Source of the DNA: Parapristionchus giblindavisi
Taxonomy: Eukaryota; Nematoda; Chromadorea; Rhabditida; Diplogasteridae
Reading direction: 5' to 3'
Assembly: GCA_943737045.1 (NCBI GenBank)
Contig: CALSFV010000503.1
Location: 1 to 64,000, forward strand
Length of the DNA stretch: 64,000 nucleotides
Shown: positions 22,501-34,900 of the stretch, piece after piece
Layout of the letters: every line of letters begins with the position of its first letter
Position numbering within the stretch: the stretch's first letter is position 1
Translations under genes and position numbers: made by a program
Notes under the pieces: generated by a model
Told to the model about the DNA's origin: nothing
What the model saw: only the letters and a program-made list of their open reading frames with translations
Databases searched by the model: none

Positions 22501-24872
22501 CGGAGCTCAGTTGGAGCTTGGGTGTCCATTGCTTAATTGAGGAGCTTGGGTGTCGACTGGTCAAGTTTGGGCCTCAGGGAGTCAATTGGTCAAGATTGGA
22601 GCTCAGTTGGAGCTCAGTCGGAGCTCAGTTGGAGCTTGGGTGTCCATTTCTTAATTGAGGAGCTTTGGTGTCGACTGGTCAAGTTTGGGCCTCGGGAGTC
22701 AATTGGTCAAGATTGGAGCTCAATTGGAGCTCAGTCGGAGCTTAGTTGGAGCTTGGGTGTCCATTGCTTAATTGAGGAGCTTGGGTGTCGACTGGTCAAG
22801 TTTGGGCCTCGGGGAGTCAATTGGTCAAGATTGGAGCTCAGTTGGAGCTCAGTCGGAGCTCAGTTGGAGCTTGGGTGTCCATTGCTTAAATGAGGAGCTT
22901 GGGTGTCGACTGGTCAATTCTGGAACTCGGGGAGTCCATCCGTGAAGTTTGGAGCTCAGTTGGAGCTCAGTCGGAGCTCAGTCGGAGCTTGGGGTCCATG
23001 GGTTAATTGAGGAGCTTGGGTGTCGACTGGTCAAGTTTGGGCCTCGGGGAGTCGATTGGTCAAGATTGGAGCTCAATTAGAGCTCAGTTGGAGCTCAGTC
23101 GGAGCTTGGGGTCCATGGGTTAATTGAGGAGCTTGGGTGTCGACTGGTCAAGTTTGGGCCTCGGGGAGTCAATTGGTCAAGATTGGAGCTCAGTTGGAGC
23201 TTAGTCGGAGCTCAGTTGGAGCTTGGGTGTCCATTGCTTAATTGAGGAGCTTGGGTGTCGACTGGTCAAGTTTGGGCCTCAGGGAGTCAATTGGTCAAGA
23301 TTGGAGCTCAGTTGGAGCTCAGTCGGAGCTTAGTTGGAGCTTGGGTGTCCATTGCTTAATTGAGGAGCTTGGGTGTCGACTGGTCAAGTTTGGGCCTCGG
23401 GGAGTCAATTGGTCAAGATTGGAGCTCAGTTGGAGCTCAGTCGGAGCTCAGTTGGAGCTTGGGTGTCCATTGCTTAAATGAGGAGCTTGGGTGTCGACTG
23501 GTCAAGTCTGGGCCTCGGGGAGTCAATTGGTCAAGATTGGAGCTCAGTTGGAGCTCAGTCGGAGCTCAGTTGGAGCTTGGGTGTCCATTGCTTAATTGAG
23601 GAGCTTGGGTGTCGACTGGTCAAGTTTGGGCCTCGGGGAGTCAATTGGTCAAGATTGGAGCTCAATTGGAGCTCAGTTGGAGCTCAGTCGGAGCTTGGGG
23701 TCCATGGGTTAATTGAGGAGCTTGGGTGTCGACTGGTCAAGTCTGGGCCTCGGGGAGTCAATTGGTCAAGATTGGAGCTCAGTTGGAGCTCAGTCGGAGC
23801 TCAGTTGGAGCTTGGGTGTCCCATTGCTTAATTGAGGAGCTTGGGTGTCGACTGGTCAAGTCTGGGCCTCGGGGAGTCAATTGGTCAAGATTGGAGCTCA
23901 GTTGGAGCTCAGTCGGAGCTCAGTCGGAGCTTGGGGTCCATGGGTTAATTGAGGAGCTTGGGTGTCGACTGGTCAAGTTTGGGCCTCGGGGAGTCGATTG
24001 GTCAAGATTGGAGCTCAATTAGAGCTCAGTTGGAGCTCAGTCGGAGCTTGGGGTCCATGGGTTAATTGAGGAGCTTGGGTGTCGACTGGTCAAGTTTGGG
24101 CCTCGGGGAGTCAATTGGTCAAGATTGGAGCTCAGTTGGAGCTTAGTCGGAGCTCAGTTGGAGCTTGGGTGTCCATTGCTTAATTGAGGAGCTTGGGTGT
24201 CGACTGGTCAAGTTTGGGCCTCAGGGAGTCAATTGGTCAAGATTGGAGCTCAGTTGGAGCTCAGTCGGAGCTTAGTTGGAGCTTGGGTGTCCATTGCTTA
24301 ATTGAGGAGCTTGGGTGTCGACTGGTCAAGTTTGGGCCTCGGGGAGTCAATTGGTCAAGATTGGAGCTCAGTTGGAGCTCAGTCGGAGCTCAGTTGGAGC
24401 TTGGGTGTCCATTGCTTAAATGAGGAGCTTGGGTGTCGACTGGTCAAGTCTGGGCCTCGGGGAGTCAATTGGTCAAGATTGGAGCTCAGTTGGAGCTCAG
24501 TCGGAGCTCAGTTGGAGCTTGGGTGTCCATTGCTTAATTGAGGAGCTTGGGTGTCGACTGGTCAAGTTTGGGCCTCGGGGAGTCAATTGGTCAAGATTGG
24601 AGCTCAATTGGAGCTCAGTTGGAGCTCAGTCGGAGCTTGGGGTCCATGGGTTAATTGAGGAGCTTGGGTGTCGACTGGTCAAGTCTGGGCCTCGGGGAGT
24701 CAATTGGTCAAGATTGGAGCTCAGTTGGAGCTCAGTCGGAGCTCAGTTGGAGCTTGGGTGTCCATTGCTTAATTGAGGAGCTTGGGTGTCGACTGGTCAA
24801 ATCTGGGCCTCGGGGAGTCGATTGGTCAAGATTGGAGCTCAATTGGAGCTCAGTCGGAGCTCAGTTGGAGCT
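16508..24872 (+). repeat. 107/118-bp minisatellite, mega-unit 2
   Basis: About 71 monomers in the same block order as unit 1: 107-bp start, long run of 118-bp monomers, the 823-bp duplication (20181/21004), and the 941-bp blocks. Confidence 0.95.
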
Positions 24873-25232
24873 TGGTGGTGCTTGGGTAAAGTGTAGAGCT
24901 TGGGGTATCCAGGGGTCAAGTTTGGACCAAGCTGTGAGGTCTGGGGACCTCTGGGGCACGATTGGCCGTCAGCCAATCAGCGTCGACCTAGCCGATGCGA
25001 GGCTCCGCCCACCGTGACATAGAAGCGGACATTTCGAGACATTTTAGCACCTCAGCCTCGACTAGGCCCCGATATGGTACCGACATGGGACCGGTGCCGA
25101 TCGAATATTCAGACATCGGCAAGCTTAAGTCCAAGTTTTGGTACCAGTGGTACCAAAGGGAACCGAGATACAGGGTTAGGCCACGCCCCCTCCTAGTTTA
25201 CTGTGGGGGAGAACTCATCCTAAACCCAAATG
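24873..25232 (+). other. Non-tandem flank, type B, before cassette 3
   Basis: Essentially the same text as 12681-13040, with the CCAAT box at 24970-24981. Confidence 0.8.
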
Positions 25233-25257
25233 GGCCAGTCTCTTGCAGAGACTGGCC
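25233..25257. other. Perfect hairpin abutting telomere array, cassette 3
   Basis: Type B stem (GGCCAGTCTCT / AGAGACTGGCC, loop TGC). Confidence 0.9.
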
Positions 25258-25766
25258 TTAAGCCTAAGCCTAAGCCTAAGCCTAAGCCTAAGCCTAAGCC
25301 TAAGCCTAAGCCTAAGCCTAAGCCTAAGCCTAAGCCTAAGCCTAAGCCTAAGCCTAAGCCTAAGCCTAAGCCTAAGCCTAAGCCTAAGCCTAAGCCTAAG
25401 CCTAAGCCTAAGCCTAAGCCTAAGCCTAAGCCTAAGCCTAAGCCTAAGCCTAAGCCTAAGCCTAAGCCTAAGCCTAAGCCTAAGCCTAAGCCTAAGCCTA
25501 AGCCTAAGCCTAAGCCTAAGCCTAAGCCTAAGCCTAAGCCTAAGCCTAAGCCTAAGCCTAAGCCTAAGCCTAAGCCTAAGCCTAAGCCTAAGCCTAAGCC
25601 TTAAGCCTAAGCCTAAGCCTAAGCCTAAGCCTAAGCCTAAGCCTAAGCCTAAGCCTAAGCCTAAGCCTAAGCCTAAGCCTAAGCCTAAGCCTAAGCCTAA
25701 GCCTAAGCCTAAGCCTAAGCCTAAGCCTAAGCCTAAGCCTAAGCCTAAGCCTAAGCCTAAGCCTAA
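25258..25766 (-). repeat. Interstitial telomeric array with one phase break, cassette 3
   Basis: About 85 GCCTAA copies in two in-register blocks, 25258-25600 (343 bp) and 25601-25766 (166 bp). They are separated by a single extra T that makes GCCTTAAGCC. That junction text equals the opening of every array (GGCCTTAAGCC). Confidence 0.95.
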
Positions 25767-27758
25767 CCCCAAGCCTCGCATCATAAGGGAGTGCGGATAT
25801 AGTAGAAGCCTTTCTTTGAGGGCTGCAGCCCTCAAATAAAAGGTATTCATTTGGGTTTAGAGAGTATGCATGAATCATATTCTCTCAAGCCTAATAAAAG
25901 TAGAAGAATCGAAAAAGTTGACAACACGTTAGGGTATCAATGCATATTTCGTATTCTCTCAAGATAAATAAAAGTAGAAGAATCGCAAAAGTTGATAAAC
26001 GAATCCCTGAACATGACACCGAAATCTTTGAAAATTAGATAGAAATCCATGAACATGATACAGAAAACCCTGAACATAACAGAGAAATCCCTGAACATCA
26101 TACAGAAATCCCTGAACATGAGATGGAAATCCCTGAACGTGATAGAGGTGATATACCTGAACGTTCATGATGAGAAGGTTAATCACCCATGATTAAAAAA
26201 TTAATCGTGACCACTTAATCGCCGCTTTCCAGGCCCTGGGGTACTCTCTTAAGATAAATAAAAGTAGAAGAATCGCAAAAAGTTGACAAACGTTAGTGTA
26301 ACAGTGCATAAATCGTATTCTCTCAAGGTTAATAAAAGTAGAAGAATCTTTTCCCGCCCAAATGGGCGCCTTTTATTTTGCGCTAGCGATTTACGACAAA
26401 GATAATTGATGCGCAGTTCCCCTTCTCGCACATCCATTGGTTGAGTGAGGTAATCAGCAATGCACAAGGACAAGCCTATGACTGACAGATATTATGTTGT
26501 TTAATTTAATATTTTTACCCAGAGGTCCCCCGACCTCCCAACTGAAGTGTGACCCCTGCTGAGTTTATGGAGAAGTCCGGTGCTGTTGAGTTTGCAAATA
26601 GATAAGTTCTGTTAAACTTTGAGTTAATTCGTTTAAAAGAGTTGCGAAAAAATCTCTCGTGCAATATTAACACGAACTCTCACATTGAATGCTCACCCTC
26701 ACTATCCCATACAATATTCATCCATCCTTGCACCTGCATTATTCAGTCACACTTTCACCTACATTATTCTGCACTTTCAAGTCGAATTTTCAATCGCATT
26801 CTCACCCGCTTTTTCACGCGCACTTTTACCCGCTGATGGGAAAAGTATTCAACCCAACTGACACACATTCAGAAACACTTTCACCCGCACTTGCACACGC
26901 AATGTTCACCTGCTTTCCCAAACTGCGATTTCAAAAACCTGTAATTTCATAAGCCTTCCTTACGCAAGAGACTCTGCCGCGCGTCGCACTATTCACACCC
27001 ATTTTCATCCACATTATTCAGTCACAATTTCGCCCGCACTTGAACACGCAATGTTCTCCTGCTTTCCCAATCCGTGATTTCAAAAACTGTGAAAGCCTTC
27101 CTTGCGCAAAAGCCTCTGCCGCGCGTCGTCGAAATCGCTAGCGCAAAATAAAAGGCGCCCATTTGGGCGGGAAAAGATTCTTCTACTTTTATTAACCTTG
27201 AGAGAATACGATTTATGCACTGTTACACTAACGTTTGTCAACTTTTTGCGATTCTTCTACTTTTATTTATCTTAAGAGAGTACCCCAGGGCCTGGAAAGC
27301 GGCGATTAAGTGGTCACGATTAATTTTTTAATCATGGGTGATTAACCTTCTCATCATGAACGTTCAGGTATATCACCTCTATCACGTTCAGGGATTTCCA
27401 TCTCATGTTCAGGGATTTCTGTATGATGTTCAGGGATTTCTCTGTTATGTTCAGGGTTTTCTGTATCATGTTCATGGATTTCTATCTAATTTTCAAAGAT
27501 TTCGGTGTCATGTTCAGGGATTCGTTTATCAACTTTTGCGATTCTTCTACTTTTATTTATCTTGAGAGAATACGAAATATGCATTGATACCCTAACGTGT
27601 TGTCAACTTTTTCGATTCTTCTACTTTTATTAGGCTTGAGAGAATATGATTCATGCATACTCTCTAAACCCAAATGAATACCTTTTATTTGAGGGCTGCA
27701 GCCCTCAAAGAAAGGCTTCTACTATATCCGCACTCCTTATGATGCGAGGCTTGGGGTT
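25767..27758. mobile_element. Short foldback element, copy 3
   Basis: Left arm 25767-26392, core 26393-27131, right arm 27132-27758. Same palindrome and arm modules as copies 1 and 2. Confidence 0.8.
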
Positions 27759-27773
27759 CCTTTAGTTTTATTG

Positions 27774-27794
27774 AATCGCGGTGAAACCGCGATT
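27774..27794. other. Short hairpin right of foldback, cassette 3
   Basis: Same 9-bp stem and GAA loop. Confidence 0.88.
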
Positions 27795-28505
27795 TAAAAT
27801 CATTGCAGAGAATAAAATAATTTTTTCACACTATCTACAACATATAAACTTTTAGAATAATATGCATGTAATAAAGTACTCTTACGAAATATAAAGACAA
27901 ATATTTTTTATGACCCGTACATCTCATCCGTCTATCATAGAAAATAACAAGTATTATAATATTATCTTAAGTTTTGAATAAAAGAAATTGTATCATTTGG
28001 TAAATTATCTACTATTACTTATGTTATTCCAAGTACATACAATTCGTGCTATTTAACATATGTAATATCAATTACCGACTGATTGAATACAATTTAGTAT
28101 GATGAGACGTTTGGCAACAAAGTCGATGTTTATTCGATGATATTGAAAATATACGCGATTAGTACCATTTGCCACCTGTTTTTATCACTGGTGGAACGAA
28201 TGGACAACATTTTGTAGATTGGAGTACATTGTATAACATTCGATTTTCTGGTAGTTCATATCGAATCGATGAAATTATAAGTATATACGATTCATACCAT
28301 TTGGCTTGCGAAATATCACTGCCAGATCAATTGGACAAAATTTTGGAAATTGGGGTAGTTATGGGAGTACATTATGTAAAATTCGATTTTTGATCGATGA
28401 TAATATAGTATACACGATTCACAAGTATACACGATTCACACCACGCGGTCGTGTAATATCAATGGCACATGGATTGGACAACTGCTTGTACAATCCGATA
28501 TTTTG
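27795..28505. repeat. AT-rich spacer with worn repeats of about 130 bp, unit 3
   Basis: As 3165-3875, with 1-bp length changes (five T at about 28178). Confidence 0.6.
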
Positions 28506-28957
28506 GCGTCGGCGCCCTGGCGTCCTGGTGTCCGGGCAAGTATTTGACACATGTATTATTGATGCCCTTTTGATTCGACACCTTTTTGTACAATCTTATA
28601 TTTTGGCGCCGGCGCCCGCGCCCTAGCGCTCTGAGTCCGGTCGACCAATTGACATTTGTATTATTGACGCCCGTTCGATTTGACACCTTTTGTACAATCT
28701 TATATTTTGGCGCCGGCGCCCGCGCCCTAGCGCTCTGGCGTCCGGTCGACCAATTAACATTTGTATTATTGACGCCCGTTCGATTTGACACCTTTTTGTA
28801 CAAATCTTATATTTTGGCGCCGGCGCCCGCGCCCTAGCGCTCTGGCGTCCGGTCGACCAATTAACATTTGTATTATTGACGCCCGTTCGATTGACACCTT
28901 TTTGTACAATCTTATATTTTGGCGTCGGCGCACGCGCCCAAGCGCCCTGGCGTCCAG
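28506..28957 (+). repeat. 106-bp tandem repeat, unit 3
   Basis: Five copies. A 1-bp insertion (ACAAATCTT near 28800) and a 1-bp loss (GATTGACACC near 28890) are private to this copy. Confidence 0.88.
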
Positions 28958-31900
28958 TTTGGAGCTCAGTTGGAGCTCAGTCGGAGCTTGGGGGTCCATG
29001 GGTTAATTGAGGAGCTTGGGTGTCCACTGGTCAAGTTTGGAGCTCAGGTAGTCGATCGGTCAATATTGGAGCTCAGTTGGAGCTCAGGTGGAGCTTGGGG
29101 GGTCCATTGCTTAATTGAGGAGCTTGGGTGTCCACTGGTCAAGTTTGGAGCTCGGGGAGTCGATTGGTCAAGATTGGAGCTCAATTGGAGCTCAGTCGGA
29201 GCTTGGGGATCCATGGGTTAACTGAGGAGCTTGGGTGTCCACTGGTCAAGTTTGGAGCTCGGGGAGTCCATCCGTCATGTTTGGAGCTCAGTTGGAGCTC
29301 AGGTGGAGCTTGGGGGTCCATTGCTTAATTGAGGAGCTTGGGTGTCGACTGGTCAAGTCTGGGCCTCGGGATGTCAATTGGTCAAGATTGGAGCTCAGTT
29401 GGAGCTCAGTCGGAGCTCAGTTAGAGCTTGGGTGTCCATTGCTTAATTGGGGAGCTTGGGTGTCCATTGCTTAATTGAGGAGCTTGGGTGTCGACTGGTC
29501 AAGTTTGGGCCTCGGGGAGTCGATTGGTCAAGATTGGAGCTCAATTGGAGCTCAGTCGGAGCTTGGGGATCCATGGGTTAACTGAGGAGCTTGGGTGTCC
29601 ACTAGTCAAGTTTGGAGCTCGGGGAGTCCATCCGTCATGTTTGGAGCTCAGTTGGAGGCTCAGGTGGAGCTTGGGGGTCCATTGCTTAATTGAGGAGCTT
29701 GGGTGTCGACTGGTCAAGTTTGGGCCTCGGGAGTCAATTGGTCAAGATTGGAGCTCAATTGGAGCTCACTCGGAGCTCAGTTGGAGCTTGGGTGTCCATT
29801 GCTTAATTGAGGAGCTTGGGTGTCGACTGGTCAAATTTGGGCCTCGGGGAGTCAATTGGTCAAGATTGGAGCTCAGTTGGAGCTCAGTCGGAGCTCAGTT
29901 GGAGCTTGGGTGTCCATTGCTTAAATGAGGAGCTTGGGTGTCGACTGGTCAAGTTTGGGCCTCGGGGAGTCAATTGGTCAAGATTAGAGCTCAGTTGGAG
30001 CTCAGTCGGAGCTCAGTTGGAGCTTGGGTGTCCATTGCTTAATTGAGGAGCTTGGGTGTCGACTGGTCAAGTTTGGGCCTCGGGGAGTCAATTGGTCAAG
30101 ATTGGAGCTCAATTGGAGCTCAGTCGGAGCTCAGTTGGAGCTTGGGTGTCCATTGCTTAATTGAGGAGCTTGGGTGTCGACTGGTCAAGTTTGGGCCTCG
30201 GGGAGTCAATTGGTCAAGATTGGAGCTCAGTTGGAGCTCAGTCGGAGCTCAGTTGGAGCTTGGGTGTCCATTGCTTAATTGAGGAGCTTGGGTGTCGACT
30301 GGTCAAATTTGGGCCTCGGGGAGTCAATTGGTCAAGATTGGAGCTCAGTTGGAGCTCAGTCGGATCTCAGTTGGAGCTTGGGTGTCCATTGCTTAATTGA
30401 GGAGCTTGGGTGTCGACTGGTCAAATTTGGGCCTCGGGGAGTCAATTGGTCAAGATTGGAGCTCAGTTGGAGCTCAGTCGGAGCTCAGTTGGAGCTTGGG
30501 TGTCCATTGCTTAAATGAGGAGCTTGGGTGTCGACTGGTCAAGTCTGGGCCTCGGGGAGTCAATTGGTCAAGATTGGAGCTCAGTTGGAGCTCAGTCGGA
30601 GCTCAGTTGGAGCATGGGTGTCCATTGCTTAATTGAGGAGCTTGGGTGTCGACTGGTCAAATTTGGGCCTCGGGGAGTCAATTGGTCAAGATTGGAGCTC
30701 AGTTGGAGCTCAGTCGGAGCTCAGTTGGAGCTTGGGTGTCCATTGCTTAATTGAGGAGCTTGGGTGTCGACTGGTCAAGTTTGGGCCTCGGGGAGTCAAT
30801 TGGTCAAGATTGGAGCTCAGTTGGAGCTCAGTCGGAGCTCAGTTGGAGCTTGGGTGTCCATTGCTTAATTGAGGAGCTTGGGTGTCGACTGGTCAAATTT
30901 GGGCCTCGGGGAGTCAATTGGTCAAGATTGGAGCTCAGTTGGAGCTCAGTCGGAGCTCAGTTGGAGCTTGGGTGTCCATTGCTTAATTGAGGAGCTTGGG
31001 TGTCGACTGGTCAAATTTGGGCCTCGGGGAGTCAATTGGTCAAGATTGGAGCTCAGTTGGAGCTCAGTCGGAGCTCAGTTGGAGCTTGGGTGTCCATTGC
31101 TTAATTGAGGAGCTTGGGTGTCGACTGGTCAAGTTTGGGCCTCGGGAGTCAATTGGTCAAGATTGGAGCTCAATTGGAGCTCAGTCCGGAGCTCAGTTGG
31201 AGCTTGGGTGTCCATTGCTTAATTGAGGAGCTTGGGTGTCGACTGGTCAAGTTTGGGCCTCGGGGAGTCAATTGGTCAAGATTGGAGCTCAGTTGGAGCT
31301 CAGTCGGAGCTCAGTTGGAGCTTGGGTGTCCATTGCTTAATTGAGGAGCTTGGGTGTCGACTGGTCAAATTTGGGCCTCGGGGAGTCAATTGGTCAAGAT
31401 TGGAGCTCAGTTGGAGCTCAGTCGGAGCTCAGTTGGAGCTTGGGTGTCCATTGCTTAATTGAGGAGCTTGGGTGTCGACTGGTCAAATTTGGGCCTCGGG
31501 GAGTCAATTGGTCAAGATTGGAGCTCAGTTGGAGCTCAGTCGGAGCTCAGTTGGAGCTTGGGTGTCCATTGCTTAATTGAGGAGCTTGGGTGTCGACTGG
31601 TCAAGTTTGGGCCTCGGGAGTCAATTGGTCAAGATTGGAGCTCAATTGGAGCTCAGTCGGAGCTCAGTTGGAGCTTGGGTGTCCATTGCTTAATTGAGGA
31701 GCTTGGGTGTCGACTGGTCAAGTTTGGGCCTCGGGGAGTCAATTGGTCAAGATTGGAGCTCAGTTGGAGCTCAGTCGGAGCTCAGTTGGAGCTTGGGTGT
31801 CCATTGCTTAATTGAGGAGCTTGGGTGTCGACTGGTCAAATTTGGGCCTCGGGGAGTCAATTGGTCAAGATTGGAGCTCAGTTGGAGCTCAGTCGGAGCT

Positions 31901-34900
31901 CAGTTGGAGCTTGGGTGTCCATTGCTTAAATGAGGAGCTTGGGTGTCGACTGGTCAAGTTTGGGCCTTGGGGAGTCAATTGGTCAAGATTAGAGCTCAGT
32001 TGGAGCTCAGTCGGAGCTCAGTTGGAGCTTGGGGTGTCCATTGCTTAATTGAGGAGCTTGGGTGTCGACTGGTCAAATTTGGGCCTCGGGGAGTCAATTG
32101 GTCAAGATTGGAGCTCAGTTGGAGCTCAGTCGGAGCTCAGTTGGAGCTTGGGTGTCCATTGCTTAATTGAGGAGCTTGGGTGTCGACTGGTCAAATTTGG
32201 GCCTCGGGGGAGTCAATTGGTCAAGATTGGAGCTCAGTTGGAGCTCAGTCGGAGCTCAGTTGGAGCTTGGGTGTCCATTGCTTAATTGAGGAGCTTGGGT
32301 GTCGACTGGTCAAATTTGGGCCTCGGGGAGTCAATTGGTCAAGATTGGAGCTCAGTTGGAGCTCAGTCGGAGCTCAGTTGGAGCTTGGGTGTCCATTGCT
32401 TAATTGAGGAGCTTGGGTGTCGACTGGTCAAATTTGGGCCTCGGGGAGTCAATTGGTCAAGATTGGAGCTCAGTTGGAGCTCAGTCGGAGCTCAGTTGGA
32501 GCTTGGGTGTCCATTGCTTAATTGAGGAGCTTGGGTGTCGACTGGTCAAATTTGGGCCTCGGGGAGTCAATTGGTCAAGATTGGAGCTCAGTTGGAGCTC
32601 AGTCGGAGCTCAGTTGGAGCTTGGGTGTCCATTTCTTAATTGAGGAGCTTTGGTGTCGACTGGTCAAGTTTGGGCCTCGGGAGTCAATTGGTCAAGATTG
32701 GAGCTCAATTGGAGCTCAGTCGGAGCTTAGTTGGAGCTTGGGTGTCCATTGCTTAATTGAGGAGCTTGGGTGTCGACTGGTCAAGTTTGGGCCTCGGGGA
32801 GTCAATTGGTCAAGATTGGAGCTCAGTTGGAGCTCAGTCGGAGCTCAGTTGGAGCTTGGGTGTCCATTGCTTAAATGAGGAGCTTGGGTGTCGACTGGTC
32901 AATTCTGGAACTCGGGGAGTCCATCCGTGAAGTTTGGAGCTCAGTTGGAGCTCAGTCGGAGCTCAGTCGGAGCTTGGGGTCCATGGGTTAATTGAGGAGC
33001 TTGGGTGTCGACTGGTCAAGTTTGGGCCTCGGGGAGTCGATTGGTCAAGATTGGAGCTCAGTTGGAGCTCAGTCGGAGCTCAGTTGGAGCTTGGGTGTCC
33101 ATTGCTTAATTGAGGAGCTTGGGTGTCGACTGGTCAAATTTGGGCCTCGGGGAGTCAATTGGTCAAGATTGGAGCTCAGTTGGAGCTCAGTCGGAGCTCA
33201 GTTGGAGCTTGGGTGTCCATTGCTTAATTGAGGAGCTTGGGTGTCGACTGGTCAAATTTGGGCCTCGGGGAGTCAATTGGTCAAGATTGGAGCTCAGTTG
33301 GAGCTCAGTCGGAGCTCAGTTGGAGCTTGGGTGTCCATTGCTTAATTGAGGAGCTTGGGTGTCGACTGGTCAAATTTGGGCCTCGGGGAGTCAATTGGTC
33401 AAGATTGGAGCTCAGTTGGAGCTCAGTCGGAGCTCAGTTGGAGCTTGGGTGTCCATTTCTTAATTGAGGAGCTTTGGTGTCGACTGGTCAAGTTTGGGCC
33501 TCGGGAGTCAATTGGTCAAGATTGGAGCTCAATTGGAGCTCAGTCGGAGCTTAGTTGGAGCTTGGGTGTCCATTGCTTAATTGAGGAGCTTGGGTGTCGA
33601 CTGGTCAAGTTTGGGCCTCGGGGAGTCAATTGGTCAAGATTGGAGCTCAGTTGGAGCTCAGTCGGAGCTCAGTTGGAGCTTGGGTGTCCATTGCTTAAAT
33701 GAGGAGCTTGGGTGTCGACTGGTCAATTCTGGAACTCGGGGAGTCCATCCGTGAAGTTTGGAGCTCAGTTGGAGCTCAGTCGGAGCTCAGTCGGAGCTTG
33801 GGGGTCCATGGGTTAATTGAGGAGCTTGGGTGTCGACTGGTCAAGTTTGGGCCTCGGGGAGTCGATTGGTCAAGATTGGAGCTCAATTAGAGCTCAGTTG
33901 GAGCTCAGTCGGAGCTTGGGGTCCATGGGTTAATTGAGGAGCTTGGGTGTCGACTGGTCAAGTTTGGGCCTCGGGGAGTCAATTGGTCAAGATTGGAGCT
34001 CAGTTGGAGCTTAGTCGGAGCTCAGTTGGAGCTTGGGTGTCCATTGCTTAATTGAGGAGCTTGGGTGTCGACTGGTCAAGTTTGGGCCTCAGGGAGTCAA
34101 TTGGTCAAGATTGGAGCTCAGTTGGAGCTCAGTCGGAGCTTAGTTGGAGCTTGGTGTCCATTGCTTAATTGAGGAGCTTGGGTGTCGACTGGTCAAGTTT
34201 GGGCCTCGGGGAGTCAATTGGTCAAGATTGGAGCTCAGTTGGAGCTCAGTCGGAGCTCAGTTGGAGCTTGGGTGTCCATTGCTTAAATGAGGAGCTTGGG
34301 TGTCGACTGGTCAAGTCTGGGCCTCGGGGAGTCAATTGGTCAAGATTGGAGCTCAGTTGGAGCTCAGTCGGAGCTCAGTTGGAGCTTGGGTGTCCATTGC
34401 TTAATTGAGGAGCTTGGGTGTCGACTGGTCAAGTTTGGGCCTCGGGGAGTCAATTGGTCAAGATTGGAGCTCAATTGGAGCACAGTTGGAGCTCAGTCGG
34501 AGCTTGGGGTCCATGGGTTAATTGAGGAGCTTGGGTTGTCGACTGGTCAAGTCTGGGCCTCGGGGAGTCAATTGGTCAAGATTGGAGCTCAGTTGGAGCT
34601 CAGTCGGAGCTCAGTTGGAGCTTGGGTGTCCATTGCTTAATTGAGGAGCTTGGGTGTCGACTGGTCAAGTCTGGGCCTCGGGGAGTCAATTGGTCAAGAT
34701 TGGAGCTCAGTTGGAGCTCAGTTGGAGCTCAGTCGGAGCTTGGGGTCCATGGGTTTAATTGAGGAGCTTGGGTGTCGACTGGTCAAGTTTGGGCCTCGGG
34801 GAGTCGATTGGTCAAGATTGGAGCTCAATTAGAGCTCAGTTGGAGCTCAGTCGGAGCTTGGGGTCCATGGGTTAATTGAGGAGCTTGGGTGTCGACTGGT

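Larger units (their letters stand above)
13041..25232 (+). repeat. Mega-unit 2 (12,192 bp)
   Basis: Same module order as unit 1. It differs from unit 3 mainly by telomere tract length (251 against 509 bp); removing that leaves about 10 bp of length difference over 12 kb. Confidence 0.92.
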
